From an uncultured Chloroflexales bacterium (GTDB taxonomy: Bacteria > Chloroflexota > Chloroflexia > Chloroflexales > Chloroflexaceae): a DNA stretch of 46,101 bases. Within the stretch, counting starts at the first letter, position 1. The number at the start of each line of letters is the position of its first letter. The stretch spans positions 1-46,101 of the forward strand of contig CAKZSI010000082.1 of NCBI GenBank assembly GCA_937918935.1, written 5' to 3'. Below the pieces are notes generated by a model that had not been told where the DNA came from, searched no databases, and worked only from the letters and a program-made list of their open reading frames with translations. Both the position numbers and the translations under genes were made by a program. This document shows positions 8,220 to 15,979 of this stretch, in pieces.

Positions 8220-8339
8220 GGGTCCCTCCGCGGCTCAGGAGATTGTCTGTTTATTAAGGAGCATCAACCCGGTAAGGGCTTGCACTTTCCATAGGACTTG
8301 TCCAAAGTCCATGGGGCAAGCCACCCCATCGCGGTTTGT

Positions 8340-8375
8340 TCAACGGTTCTGGCCGCACAGCCGCCAGAATTACCA
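8340..8375. repeat. Dispersed hairpin repeat, type D, copy 2
   Basis: GGTTCTGGCCGC and GCCGCCAGAATTACC form an imperfect hairpin like those at 1608 and 10993. The rest of the 8220-8462 gap shows no gene. Confidence 0.45.
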
Positions 8376-8462
8376 CAACATCATCCTGGGGGCAGCCAGG
8401 ACCCCTCACATCCCGCTGTAGAAGACGGACTTTACACGGGACCTGACTTTCCAGGCGCCTTT

Positions 8463-8491
8463 TTGACACTCCTATCAACCCTCGGTATCAT
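8463..8491 (+). promoter_or_regulatory. Promoter of hppD operon
   Basis: A full-consensus -35 TTGACA, a 17-base spacer and TATCAT. It predicts a leader of about 125 bases before the ATG at 8623, with a type A hairpin inside that leader. Confidence 0.75.
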
Positions 8492-8547
8492 ACCTCTGGG
8501 TGAGGAGACGCCACTCTCCCCCCTTATTCATCACCCCCTACCTGTGT

Positions 8548-8584
8548 GGAGGACCTGGAAGGTCTGCACCGTTCCAGATCCTCC
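8548..8584. repeat. GGGAGGG-type palindrome in the hppD leader
   Basis: GGAGGACCTGGAA pairs imperfectly with TTCCAGATCCTCC. It lies between the promoter and the ribosome site, so it will fold in the mRNA leader. Confidence 0.5.
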
Positions 8585-8622
8585 CTTTCGATAGTTTGCC
8601 GGAAGCTACAAGGATACAATTC

Positions 8623-9723
8623 ATGCATTCTGCGCAGGATGCGCTTGACATTCTGGGAATAGATTACGTCGAGTTTTACGTCGGCAACGCGCGACAGGCC
8701 GCGCACTTCTACCGCAGCACCCTCGGTCTGGCCCCCGTCGCCTACGCCGGTCTTGAGACTGGCCTGCGCGACCGGGCCAGTTACGTGCTGCAACGCCGCG
8801 ACGTGCGCTTTGTCCTCACCGCGCCCCTGCTCCCCGATCACCCCATCAGCGTCCACCTCGCCCGCCACGGCGATGGGGTGAAAGATGTCGCCCTGCGGGT
8901 GCGCGACGCTGCTGCGGCCTATGCCGCCGCGCTGCGGAATGGAGCCGCCGGCGTCTGCGAGCCTGTGAGCAGTGAAGACGCCAACGGGCGCGTGGTTATA
9001 GCGACTATCGCCGCTTATGGCGATACCGTCCACAGTTTCATCCAACGTGATGGCTACGAAGGGCCGTTCATGCCCGGCTTCCGGCCCATCGAGCGCCCGA
9101 CGCCCGTGCCCGACACTGGCATCTTCGCCATTGACCATATCGTTGGCAATGTCGAAGCTGGCGCGATGGACCGCTGGGTGGCTTTCTACCGCGACGTGCT
9201 CGGCTTCAAACAACTGGTGCACTTCGACGACCGCGACATCGCCACCGACTATTCGGCGCTGATGTCCAAGGTCATGCAGAACGGCGGCGGAAAGATCAAA
9301 TTTCCGATCAACGAACCGGCCAAAGGGCGCAAGAAGAGCCAGATTGCCGAATACCTGGAGTATAACGGCGGCCCCGGGGTGCAGCACATCGCCCTGGCGA
9401 CCAGCGACATCTGCGCCACGGTGGACGCACTGCACGCCGCGGGCGTTCCGTTTCTCACCGTTCCGGCAGCGTACTACGACGACCTCGAACGCCGCGTGGG
9501 CGCGATTGATGAGAGCCGCCAGGCCCTCCAGGAGCGTAACATTCTGGTTGATCGCGACGACGAGGGCTACCTGCTCCAGATCTTCAGCCAGCCGATGCAG
9601 GACCGGCCCACGCTCTTCATTGAGATCATCCAGCGCAAAGGCAGCCGCGGCTTCGGCAAAGGCAACTTCAAGGCGCTCTTCGAGGCCATCGAGCGCGAAC
9701 AGGCCTGCCGCGGGAACCTGTGA
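8623..9723 (+). CDS. hppD: 4-hydroxyphenylpyruvate dioxygenase
   Basis: Converts 4-hydroxyphenylpyruvate plus O2 to homogentisate and CO2 (tyrosine breakdown, or the first step to tocopherol/plastoquinone-type quinones). At 366 residues it has the normal length for the bacterial enzyme. Two vicinal-oxygen-chelate domains are visible. The C-terminal one carries the Fe(II) facial triad H172 (DHIVGN), H255 (VQHIAL) and E334 (FIEIIQR), and the family tail RKGSRGFGKGNFKALFEAIE is intact. ATG 8623 has AAGGA about 8 bases upstream. The frame is open upstream to about 8500 but crosses a leader hairpin. A fumarylacetoacetase-family gene follows 103 bases later; homogentisate dioxygenase is not in the window. 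Confidence 0.95.
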   Translation: MHSAQDALDILGIDYVEFYVGNARQAAHFYRSTLGLAPVAYAGLETGLRDRASYVLQRRDVRFVLTAPLLPDHPISVHLARHGDGVKDVALRVRDAAAAYAAALRNGAAGVCEPVSSEDANGRVVIATIAAYGDTVHSFIQRDGYEGPFMPGFRPIERPTPVPDTGIFAIDHIVGNVEAGAMDRWVAFYRDVLGFKQLVHFDDRDIATDYSALMSKVMQNGGGKIKFPINEPAKGRKKSQIAEYLEYNGGPGVQHIALATSDICATVDALHAAGVPFLTVPAAYYDDLERRVGAIDESRQALQERNILVDRDDEGYLLQIFSQPMQDRPTLFIEIIQRKGSRGFGKGNFKALFEAIEREQACRGNL

Positions 9724-9826
9724 TCGCTCCCCTGCCCACTGGCTGCAAGGTTCCGGGATGGCTACGCCCTCCCAGAACAATCCTTGCCTATCCCCATTGT
9801 CGCGCGGCAAAGCCGCAAGGGAACCT

Positions 9827-10852
9827 ATGCGACTGGTTTCTTTTGTTCCACCCGATGGCGCGCCGCGCGCCGGCGCCCTCCTCGGCGATACGGTCGTTGA
9901 CCTGGCGGTCGCCGCGCCTCTGGTGATCGAAGAGGCCGAGGGCCTGCGCTGGGATATGGCCAGCCTCCTCCGCGCCGACCAGAACGAGGTCAACCTCGAG
10001 AGCGCCGCCGATATTCTGGCTGCGGTGGCGCACCTGCTCGGCGGCGAGCCGGCAGCGTCAGAAGCGGAGTGGCCCGGCGCAGAACCAGCCGACTTTGCCG
10101 GCAGCTTCTCGATCGGCGGGGCGGCGTTGCTGCTGCCCATCAGCCAGGTGCGCCTCCTGGCGCCCCTTCCCCGCCCCGCCAGTCTGCGCGTCTACGAGAG
10201 TTTCGAGGAGCACGCCATCGCCGTGCGGACCCTCCGCGGCGCGGCGCTGCCCGAGGCGTGGTACCGTGGCCCGATGTTCTCCTTCGCCAATCACAGCGCC
10301 ATCTTCGGCCCCGATGAAGCCGTGCCGATGCCACGCGGCGCCATGCTCGATTATGCCCTCGGCCTGGCCTGCGTGATTGGCCGGCAGGCCCGCGACCTGC
10401 TGCCCGAAGAGGCCCCGGCGGTGATTGCCGGCTACACGCTGGTGAATGCCTGGGTGGATCGCGATGCCGAAGAGAATGAACAGGCCCTGGGCCACGGCCC
10501 CGCCAAGTCGCGCGATTTTGCCACCTCGCTCGGCCCCTGGCTGGTCACTCCCGATGAACTCGAACTCTACGCCGACGACGACGGGCGCCTGAACCTGGTG
10601 CTCACCGGGCGCGTCAACGGCATCGAACGCTGCCGCGCCGTGAGCGGGAACCAGTTCTACAGTTTCGCCGAACTGATCGCCCACGCCAGCCGGGGGGTGA
10701 CCCTCTACCCCGGCGATGTGATCGCCAGCGGCGCCGTAGGCGGCGGCTCGCTCCTGGAGAGCGGCGGCGGCTATGGCCCCTGGCTGGAACGCGATGATGT
10801 GGTGGAACTGGAAGCCACCGCCCTTGGCGTGCTCCGCAATGTCATCACCTGA
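9827..10852 (+). CDS. Fumarylacetoacetase-family protein lacking metal ligands
   Basis: A 341-residue member of the FAH/FAHD superfamily, which uses a divalent metal to hydrolyse C-C bonds or decarboxylate acylpyruvates. The fold landmarks are present: an N-terminal SH3-like part (LLGDTVVDL), the MFSFANHSAIFGPDEAVPMP entry, GKSFD-like AKSRDFATSLGPWLVTPDEL, and the C-terminal GDVIASGAVGGGSLLE. The usual metal ligands are missing. The D-x-E-x-E motif reads D175-Y-A177-L-G179, and the ND-x-x-x-RD motif reads N-A208-W-V-D-R-D. It follows hppD on the same strand, where a tyrosine-pathway hydrolase would be expected. Activity as a normal hydrolase is doubtful; a binding role or a different chemistry is possible. 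Confidence 0.8.
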   Translation: MRLVSFVPPDGAPRAGALLGDTVVDLAVAAPLVIEEAEGLRWDMASLLRADQNEVNLESAADILAAVAHLLGGEPAASEAEWPGAEPADFAGSFSIGGAALLLPISQVRLLAPLPRPASLRVYESFEEHAIAVRTLRGAALPEAWYRGPMFSFANHSAIFGPDEAVPMPRGAMLDYALGLACVIGRQARDLLPEEAPAVIAGYTLVNAWVDRDAEENEQALGHGPAKSRDFATSLGPWLVTPDELELYADDDGRLNLVLTGRVNGIERCRAVSGNQFYSFAELIAHASRGVTLYPGDVIASGAVGGGSLLESGGGYGPWLERDDVVELEATALGVLRNVIT

Positions 10853-10862
10853 GGGCCGTGAG

Positions 10863-10891
10863 TTGCGCTGGTACGCCCTATCTGGTATAGT
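10863..10891 (+). promoter_or_regulatory. Candidate promoter of methyltransferase/GT-C operon
   Basis: TTGCGC, 17-base spacer, TATAGT, only 10 bases after the preceding stop codon. It predicts a leader of about 260 bases that includes two repeat elements. Confidence 0.55.
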
Positions 10892-10903
10892 CGCACCAGT
10901 CTG

Positions 10904-10958
10904 CCTTCCCGTGCGGGAGGGCCTGGGAGGGCAAGGCGCTACCAGAATACCTTCCAGG
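10904..10958. repeat. GGGAGGG-type repeat, degenerate copy
   Basis: CTTCCCGTGCGGGAGGGCCTGGGAGGG is followed by a decayed right arm (ACCTTCCAGG). Confidence 0.4.
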
Positions 10959-10992
10959 GCTGATGCAACGCCGTTGGGCCACACCCCAGACC

Positions 10993-11042
10993 CCAGGTTT
11001 TTCATTGGTTTCGGCGGCGCAGCCACCAAAACTAACGAAAAA
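10993..11042. repeat. Dispersed hairpin repeat, type D, copy 3
   Basis: TTTTTCATTGGTTTCGGCGG pairs with CCACCAAAACTAACGAAAAA across a GCGCAG centre. This is the longest and clearest copy. A CCGCCTC/GAGGCGG hairpin (about 11069-11096) follows before the next gene. Confidence 0.55.
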
Positions 11043-11155
11043 TGAATGGATCGCCTCGGGCAGCGTGGCCGCCTCAGACCCCGCCACCGGAGGCGGAGCA
11101 TGCACCAGCCCTGCGGAAAACCAACCAGACACGGTTTGATCAGTAAACGCGAACG

Positions 11156-11956
11156 ATGGAAACGAGCGAATACACAACCCTGGCCTCGGTCGAACTGCGC
11201 CACTGGTGGCACCGGGGGATGCGCGCCATCAGCGCGGCGCTGCTTGACCCGCAGTACGCCCGATGGCCCGGCCTGCGCATCCTCGACGCCGGCTGCGGCG
11301 CTGGCGGTGATGGGTTGTTTCTCGGGCGCTACGGCCAGGTGATCGGCGTGGACTACAGCCCTGAGGCGACGACCTGGGCCGCTCAGCGCATCCCTGGGCG
11401 CGTCGGGCGAGCATCGGTGCTTGCCCTGCCCTTCGCCGACGACAGCTTTGATCTGGTCACCTCCTACGATGTGCTCTACCACCAGGGGGTGCCCGATGAG
11501 GCCACGGCTCTGGCCGAGGTGCGCCGGGTGTTGCGTCCTGGCGCCCGCTTGCTGCTGCGCCTGCCTGCCTACAACTGGCTCCGTTCGCGCCACGACCGGC
11601 AGGTGCACACGCGCCGCCGCTATACCGCCAGGGAGGTGCGCGCCATGCTCACGGACGCGGGCTTTGCGGTCGAGCGCTGCACCTACGGGTTGACCCTGCT
11701 CTTCCCTCTCTCGCTGGCCACGCGCCTGCTCGAACGCTTTACCCCCGATCGGGGCGATGCCTCGGCTATGGCCCTGCCCGCCGCGCCGATCAATGAAGCG
11801 CTTCACAGTATGATGGCCCTCGAAGCCGCCTGGATTGCTGCCGGCAGGAACTTTCCGTTCGGTCTCTCGGTCATCGCCCTGGCGCGTAACGCCAGGCCGC
11901 TCACCCTGCACTCGAAAGCGCCCGCGTCACGGCCCCAGTCCGTGGAGGTGTCCTGA
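11156..11956 (+). CDS. SAM-dependent methyltransferase (class I)
   Basis: A 266-residue Rossmann-fold methyltransferase. Motif I is ILDAGCGAGGDGLFL, motif II ends in IGVDYSPEA, and the post-motif LPFADDSFDLVTSYDVLYH plus LAEVRRVLRPGARLLLRLPAY are those of the Methyltransf_11/UbiE-like group. The C-terminal 90 residues include a hydrophobic LLFPLSLATRLLERF stretch that may contact membrane lipid. Its stop codon overlaps the ATG of a second methyltransferase (TGATG), so the two are translationally coupled. The substrate is unknown; the neighbouring transporter and GT-C-like protein suggest a lipid-linked sugar or polyprenol. Confidence 0.9.
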   Translation: METSEYTTLASVELRHWWHRGMRAISAALLDPQYARWPGLRILDAGCGAGGDGLFLGRYGQVIGVDYSPEATTWAAQRIPGRVGRASVLALPFADDSFDLVTSYDVLYHQGVPDEATALAEVRRVLRPGARLLLRLPAYNWLRSRHDRQVHTRRRYTAREVRAMLTDAGFAVERCTYGLTLLFPLSLATRLLERFTPDRGDASAMALPAAPINEALHSMMALEAAWIAAGRNFPFGLSVIALARNARPLTLHSKAPASRPQSVEVS

Positions 11957-12591
11957 TGTCCCTCAGTGCGCCCCTGGCACTCTTCCAGGAGGCCCTCGAT
12001 CGCCTCAGCACCAGCCCGCGCCTCTGGGATGCGCTGCGCTGGACGGTGGAGGCCGGCTTTGCAGGCGAACGCCTGGCGATCGCCCGCGAACTACGCCCCT
12101 GGCACGGCGACCAGCGGCGCTTTCTTGACCTGGGCTGCGGCACTGGCGTCTTTGCAACCGAGTTTCCGGCCGGGCGCTACATCGGGGTTGACATCGCGCC
12201 CGGCTACCTGCGCTTCGCCGCCCACCGGCGCCCTGGCAGCTATGTCGTCAGCGCGGGCGAGGCCCTGGCGCTGGCCGATGCCAGCTTCGACGCCGCGCTG
12301 GTGCTCGGCGTGCTCCACCACCTGCCCGACGCCACCGCCCGCGCCGCGATGGACGAACTGGCCCGCGTCTTGCGCCCCGGCGCGATCGCCCTGGTGATGG
12401 AAGACACCCCGCCCCCCGAGGGCCAGAATCTCGCCGGTCACCTCATGCATGCCCTCGACCGGGGCGAGCACATCCGCTCGGAGGCCGAATACCGGGCCAT
12501 CTTCGGCCCGCGCTTCGCCGTCGAACGGGCCTACCCGATGCGGAGCGGTATCTGTGATTATGCCGTTTTCGTTCTCGAACGCACACCATGA
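11956..12591 (+). CDS. SAM-dependent methyltransferase (class I)
   Basis: A 211-residue methyltransferase distinct from its upstream partner. Motif I is FLDLGCGTGVFATEF, the acidic loop is YIGVDIAPGYL, and ALADASFDAALVLGVLHHL followed by LARVLRPGAIALVMED forms the catalytic core. It starts inside the stop codon of the preceding methyltransferase, and the next gene starts 4 bases before its own stop, so three genes are tightly coupled. Such tandem methyltransferases are common in glycan or polyketide/quinone tailoring clusters. The substrate is not readable from the sequence. Confidence 0.9.
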   Translation: MSLSAPLALFQEALDRLSTSPRLWDALRWTVEAGFAGERLAIARELRPWHGDQRRFLDLGCGTGVFATEFPAGRYIGVDIAPGYLRFAAHRRPGSYVVSAGEALALADASFDAALVLGVLHHLPDATARAAMDELARVLRPGAIALVMEDTPPPEGQNLAGHLMHALDRGEHIRSEAEYRAIFGPRFAVERAYPMRSGICDYAVFVLERTP

Positions 12592-13049
12592 TCAGCGACC
12601 AGCCGCGCCAGTCAGTCGACCGCCTGCTTGCAGGCGCACAACCCGCACCAGCAAAAAGGTTCGCCATGCTTCCGGTTATCGCCATGCTGCTCACCGCCAG
12701 CGCCCTGACCGTCGTTGGCGAGGTGCTGCTCAAACTGGGAATGAACACCGTCAGCGCCCGTGTTGGCCACTTCTCGTTCGACCCCGACGTGCTCTGGGCC
12801 ACCTTTACCGACTGGCGCGTGCTCCTGGGCTTCGCGCTGGTCTTCGGCGGCGCGCTCTTCTGGCTCGGCGTGATCTCCCGCGTCAACCTCTCCTTTGCGT
12901 ACCCATTGCTGGCCCTGAACTATGTGATCATTCTCATCCCCTCACGCCTGTTCCTCAACGAAACGATCACGCCCTACAAGCTGATCGGCGCGGTGATCGT
13001 CGTGATCGGGGTGATGATCATCACCTGGGGCGCGGCGAGTCAGCACTGA
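12588..13049 (+). CDS. Four-helix EamA/ArnE-like small transporter
   Basis: A 153-residue protein with four predicted membrane helices after a polar leader of about 26 residues. The TM1 segment contains a glutamate in VVGEVLLKLGMN (as in small multidrug resistance and ArnE/ArnF-type flippases). TM3 and TM4 carry NLSFAYPLLALNYVIIL and LIGAVIVVIGVMIITW. The half-size EamA layout implies a dimer. In ArnE/F systems such proteins move undecaprenyl-linked sugars across the membrane before a GT-C transferase uses them, and a GT-C-like protein follows directly here. A start at the internal ATG 12666 is an alternative that removes the polar leader. Confidence 0.8.
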   Translation: MISDQPRQSVDRLLAGAQPAPAKRFAMLPVIAMLLTASALTVVGEVLLKLGMNTVSARVGHFSFDPDVLWATFTDWRVLLGFALVFGGALFWLGVISRVNLSFAYPLLALNYVIILIPSRLFLNETITPYKLIGAVIVVIGVMIITWGAASQH

Positions 13050-13072
13050 CCTCTCTGCCAACCGCGTTCACT

Positions 13073-15073
13073 GTGCGGCGCGCAGGGCTAGAACTCCTGG
13101 CGCTCCTGCTATGCGCCCTCGGTCTCTGGCTGCTGGCCTACCAGGCCCCTCTCGACCATACGCTGTTCGTTGGCGGCGAGCCGGCCCTGCAGCGCCGCGA
13201 GGACGACGCACCCTTCCTGCGCGGCGCCCACGGCTCCGAGCCACCTGAGCGCGTCCCTACCTCCGACGATCCGCGCGGCTACGTCTGGTGGTGGGAGGCG
13301 CTGGAACGGACCGGCGGCCGGCCCTACCGCTGGATGCGCCCGGAGGCGGCGATTGTGCTCCCCGGCGCGGGCGGCGGCCTGCACGTGGTCTCCCTGCTTG
13401 CCGCGGGCAGCCCCACCTCCACCGAAGCAGTCTGGGAAACTGGCCTGGGAACGCCATACACTCTGACTCTCGGCCCCGGCGAACCCCGTCGCTACCACCT
13501 GCTCGCCCGCTCCACCCGGTCCGGCGATCTGCAAGTCAGCATGCGCTCGACACCCTTCGTCGCTCCCGGCGATCCGCGCGATCTGAGCTTCGTCCTCTTC
13601 GAAGTACGCCAGCACAGCGCAGATGGCCCACCCCGCGCACCCGCCTGGCCAGTGCTGGCCTGGCTGATCCTGACCGTGGCGGTGATCTTCACCCTTGCCC
13701 GCGGCCTGGGCACAGGGCGCCGCAACACGCTGATGCTCGGCGGCGGGGCCGTATTGAGCGCCGCCTGGCTCCTGGCCTTCCAGCGCCTGGCCCTCACCGT
13801 CTTCGCGCCAAACCTGGGCGCGCTGGCTCTCGGCTGCGCCGGCCTCGCCGCGATCGCCCTGCTGCTGGTGGAACCTCGCGCCGGACCGGCGGCGCGACCC
13901 CTCATCGGCCTGATCGTCCTCGCCTGTGCCCTGCGCCTGGGAGGGATGCTGCATCCCCAGGCCCTCTTCAGTGACCTGGGGTTGCATGCCAATAACCTGT
14001 TCAAGGTCACCCTGGGCATGGTCTTTTTTACCACCGGTCTGCCTGGCGATGCTGGCGGTGGGCAGCAACCTTACCCGCCGGGGACGTACCTGCTGCTGCT
14101 GCCGGGGCAGCTCGTTGCCAGCGGTGACGCGGCACGCCGGCTGCTGGTGCAGGGGGGCGTGGCCCTGCTCGACGCGCTGAGCATTGGCCTGATCTGGGTG
14201 CTGCTGAGGCGGGCGGGCTTCGGCGCACGCGCGCGGCTGCTGGGCGCGGCCCTCTACCTGCTGCCCACCCCGGCGCTGGAGTCATTCTCCATCGGCGAGT
14301 ACGCGAACCTTGGCGGTCAGGCCCTGGCGCTCCCACTGCTGGCCGTGCTCGGTCTGGGGCTGGCAAGCGCTCAGGCACTGGCACGACGGCCCTCGGGCGG
14401 GCGCGTCTGGCCCCAGGCCACGCTGACCGTTGCAGTGGCCCTGGGGTTGCTGGGCCATTCCGGGGTGACGCTCTCGGTGGGCGCACTCATCGCGGCGGCC
14501 TGGCTCTTCGCCTGGGCAACCCGGCTGAACGGCCGGACGCCCGCCGTTTCTCCGCTCGGGTTAACCCTCGCCGGCACCGTTGCCCTGGGAATGGTCGTGC
14601 TGATCTTCTACAGCGCGCCGATCTTTGTGGAGGCCCTCGTCAAACGAGGAGACAGCGGCAGTGGCACGCCCCTGCCGCGGGTGCTGGGTGACACGCTGGC
14701 GGCCCTGGCAGGGCTGGCGCCGCCTCAGGGCGCACGGGTGAGCCTGCCGCCGCTTATCGGCCCGCTGGCCGTGGTTGGGCTGGCGCTGGTGTTTCTGCAC
14801 CGCCACCCGCGGGCGGCGCCGCTGCGCGCCCTGCTCGCCGCCTGGTGGGCCGGGGTGACCCTCAGCCTTGGCCTGCTCGTGGTGGCCGGTCAGGGAGTGC
14901 GCTGGGCCATCTTTCTCTACCCGGCGCTCTGTGTAACTGCCGGCCCCCTGCTGGCCGCGCTGGCCCGGCGGGGCCGATGGGGTAGGATGGTGGCTCTGGC
15001 AACCCTCGCCCTCATCCTCGTTGCGAGCATGGGCGCCTGGATCGCGCAGATCCGCGACTACATTCACACTTGA
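13073..15073 (+). CDS. Polytopic membrane protein, GT-C glycosyltransferase-like
   Basis: About 666 residues from GTG 13073. One N-terminal helix (LELLALLLCALGLWLLAY) precedes a region of about 170 residues that is probably outside the membrane, followed by 11 or more hydrophobic segments. After the fifth helix comes FSDLGLHANN (D301), followed by QQPYPPGTYLLLLP, which resembles the first-loop acidic motif and proline patch of GT-C transferases that take sugars from polyprenyl carriers. No sequence-level family is recognised with certainty. The start is uncertain: the frame is open far upstream through overlapping genes, no clear Shine-Dalgarno is seen, and CTG 13046 is also possible. It begins 24 bases after the ArnE-like gene. 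Confidence 0.65.
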   Translation: MRRAGLELLALLLCALGLWLLAYQAPLDHTLFVGGEPALQRREDDAPFLRGAHGSEPPERVPTSDDPRGYVWWWEALERTGGRPYRWMRPEAAIVLPGAGGGLHVVSLLAAGSPTSTEAVWETGLGTPYTLTLGPGEPRRYHLLARSTRSGDLQVSMRSTPFVAPGDPRDLSFVLFEVRQHSADGPPRAPAWPVLAWLILTVAVIFTLARGLGTGRRNTLMLGGGAVLSAAWLLAFQRLALTVFAPNLGALALGCAGLAAIALLLVEPRAGPAARPLIGLIVLACALRLGGMLHPQALFSDLGLHANNLFKVTLGMVFFTTGLPGDAGGGQQPYPPGTYLLLLPGQLVASGDAARRLLVQGGVALLDALSIGLIWVLLRRAGFGARARLLGAALYLLPTPALESFSIGEYANLGGQALALPLLAVLGLGLASAQALARRPSGGRVWPQATLTVAVALGLLGHSGVTLSVGALIAAAWLFAWATRLNGRTPAVSPLGLTLAGTVALGMVVLIFYSAPIFVEALVKRGDSGSGTPLPRVLGDTLAALAGLAPPQGARVSLPPLIGPLAVVGLALVFLHRHPRAAPLRALLAAWWAGVTLSLGLLVVAGQGVRWAIFLYPALCVTAGPLLAALARRGRWGRMVALATLALILVASMGAWIAQIRDYIHT

Positions 15074-15088
15074 GCGAACTACAAACGC

Positions 15089-15124
15089 GAGGGCGTGGGA
15101 GAACTGCACCTTCCCACGCCCCTC
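15089..15124. terminator. Hairpin between convergent genes (type A repeat)
   Basis: A 10-base perfect stem (GGGCGTGGGA / TCCCACGCCC) with an 11-base loop sits between the convergent GT-C-like and CBS genes. Only short T-runs flank it, so it is a plausible bidirectional terminator and a repeat copy. Confidence 0.5.
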
Positions 15125-15168
15125 TTCGGTCTGCTGGAACGCCCGATCAACCGTTGCCGTCGCGCTCC

Positions 15169-15570
15169 TCAGTTCCGCGCAATATCGCGCACCACATCGG
15201 TCACCGAAAGCACCCCGATTGGCTTGACGCCCTCGCCGGCCTCCTCCACCACCACCACGCGGTGGATGCGCCGCTCCATCATCAGACGGCTCGCGTCTTG
15301 CACACTATCACCCGGTCGCACCGAAACCACATCCGTGACCATAATGTGTCCGGCGGTCAGGCCGCGCCAGTGCTTCCAGTACTGCTCGTAGAGGCGCGCA
15401 TTGACCAGATCCGTGCGCGAGATCAGCCCGATCATGTTGCCTTCATCGTTGACCACAACGAGCGCGCTCACATCCTGTTCCGACATTTGTCGCGCTACAT
15501 CCTGGATCGGGGTCTCGCGACGACACGTCAACACGCCGTGATGCATGACCTCACCCACAAGACGTTCCAT
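15169..15570 (-). CDS. CBS-domain pair protein
   Basis: A 133-residue protein made of two CBS motifs, which together form one Bateman module that usually binds adenine nucleotides or SAM. The first unit spans GEVMHHGVLTCRRETPIQDVA to VNDEGNMIGLISRTDLV, the second GHIMVTDVVSVRPGDSVQDA to GVLSVTDVVRDIA (cited by conserved ends). ATG 15570 is chosen because AAGGA lies about 8 bases upstream; the frame is open to 15642 but that part overlaps the promoter. No effector domain is attached, so it probably acts as a free regulatory subunit. Confidence 0.9.
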   Translation of the reverse strand: MERLVGEVMHHGVLTCRRETPIQDVARQMSEQDVSALVVVNDEGNMIGLISRTDLVNARLYEQYWKHWRGLTAGHIMVTDVVSVRPGDSVQDASRLMMERRIHRVVVVEEAGEGVKPIGVLSVTDVVRDIARN

Positions 15571-15623
15571 ATGCGCTGTCCTTTCGAGGCATGAGATACA
15601 TTTTGTGACACAGGGTACATATG

Positions 15624-15652
15624 AGTATACTCGCTCTGACACACTGCGTCAA
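15624..15652 (-). promoter_or_regulatory. CBS-protein promoter
   Basis: On the minus strand: TTGACG, 17-base spacer, TATACT, about 54 bases upstream of the ATG. Confidence 0.75.
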
Positions 15653-15661
15653 CTACTCGTG

Positions 15662-15705
15662 CGGGTAGGAGAGGTGGGGGGCGTAGCGCCATCCTCCCTA
15701 CCCGT
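15662..15705. repeat. GGGAGGG-type palindrome
   Basis: GGGTAGGAG is mirrored by CCTCCCTACCC across a GGGGGGCGTAGCGCC centre. Confidence 0.5.
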
Positions 15706-15759
15706 TCGCATATGGGGCGTCGGGGTAACCAGGTTGCCCCGACGCTCCGGCAGGAGAGC

Positions 15760-15792
15760 GCCTGGGAGGGCTGCGCCCCTCCGGGAACGCCT
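15760..15792. repeat. GGGAGGG-type palindrome
   Basis: CCTGGGAGGGCTGCGCCCCT continues into CCGGGAACG, an imperfect type A copy. The 15571-15979 gap otherwise shows only the type C element. Confidence 0.5.
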
Positions 15793-15884
15793 TCCGGCGG
15801 GCAAGAGCCGGGCCGTCCTCGGCTGCATATGGAGTTTCCTGACCAGGGCGACACCCTCTCAGATTCTTCCCTGTGAGGACTCAG

Positions 15885-15976
15885 TAGTCTGTAAACAGAG
15901 TTTTTCGCTCAACCCCCCTCTCCAACCCTCCCTCGTTGGGGGAGTGCGGAAATGCCGGGAAACGTACTTCAAAGAC
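15885..15976. mobile_element. Miniature inverted-repeat element, type C, copy 2
   Basis: The left end GTCTGTAAACAGAGTTTTTC is partly mirrored by the right end AAACGTACTTCAAAGAC. It is flanked by 7-base direct repeats GACTCAG (15878-15884 and 15977-15983), which look like a target-site duplication; the right one supplies the comF stop codon. The left end matches copy 1 (5142) closely. Confidence 0.5.
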
Positions 15977-15979
15977 GAC

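Noticed and set aside
8524-10140. 538-codon minus-strand open frame
   Set aside because: It is the antisense of hppD, whose iron triad and fold are intact on the plus strand.
10058-11911. 617-codon minus-strand open frame
   Set aside because: It runs opposite the FAH-family and methyltransferase genes, crosses repeat DNA in between, and has no recognisable domain.
12449-13072. Upstream in-frame extension of the GT-C-like gene
   Set aside because: It would overlap the second methyltransferase and the whole ArnE-like gene, and its sequence is Arg/Pro-rich noise without domain features.
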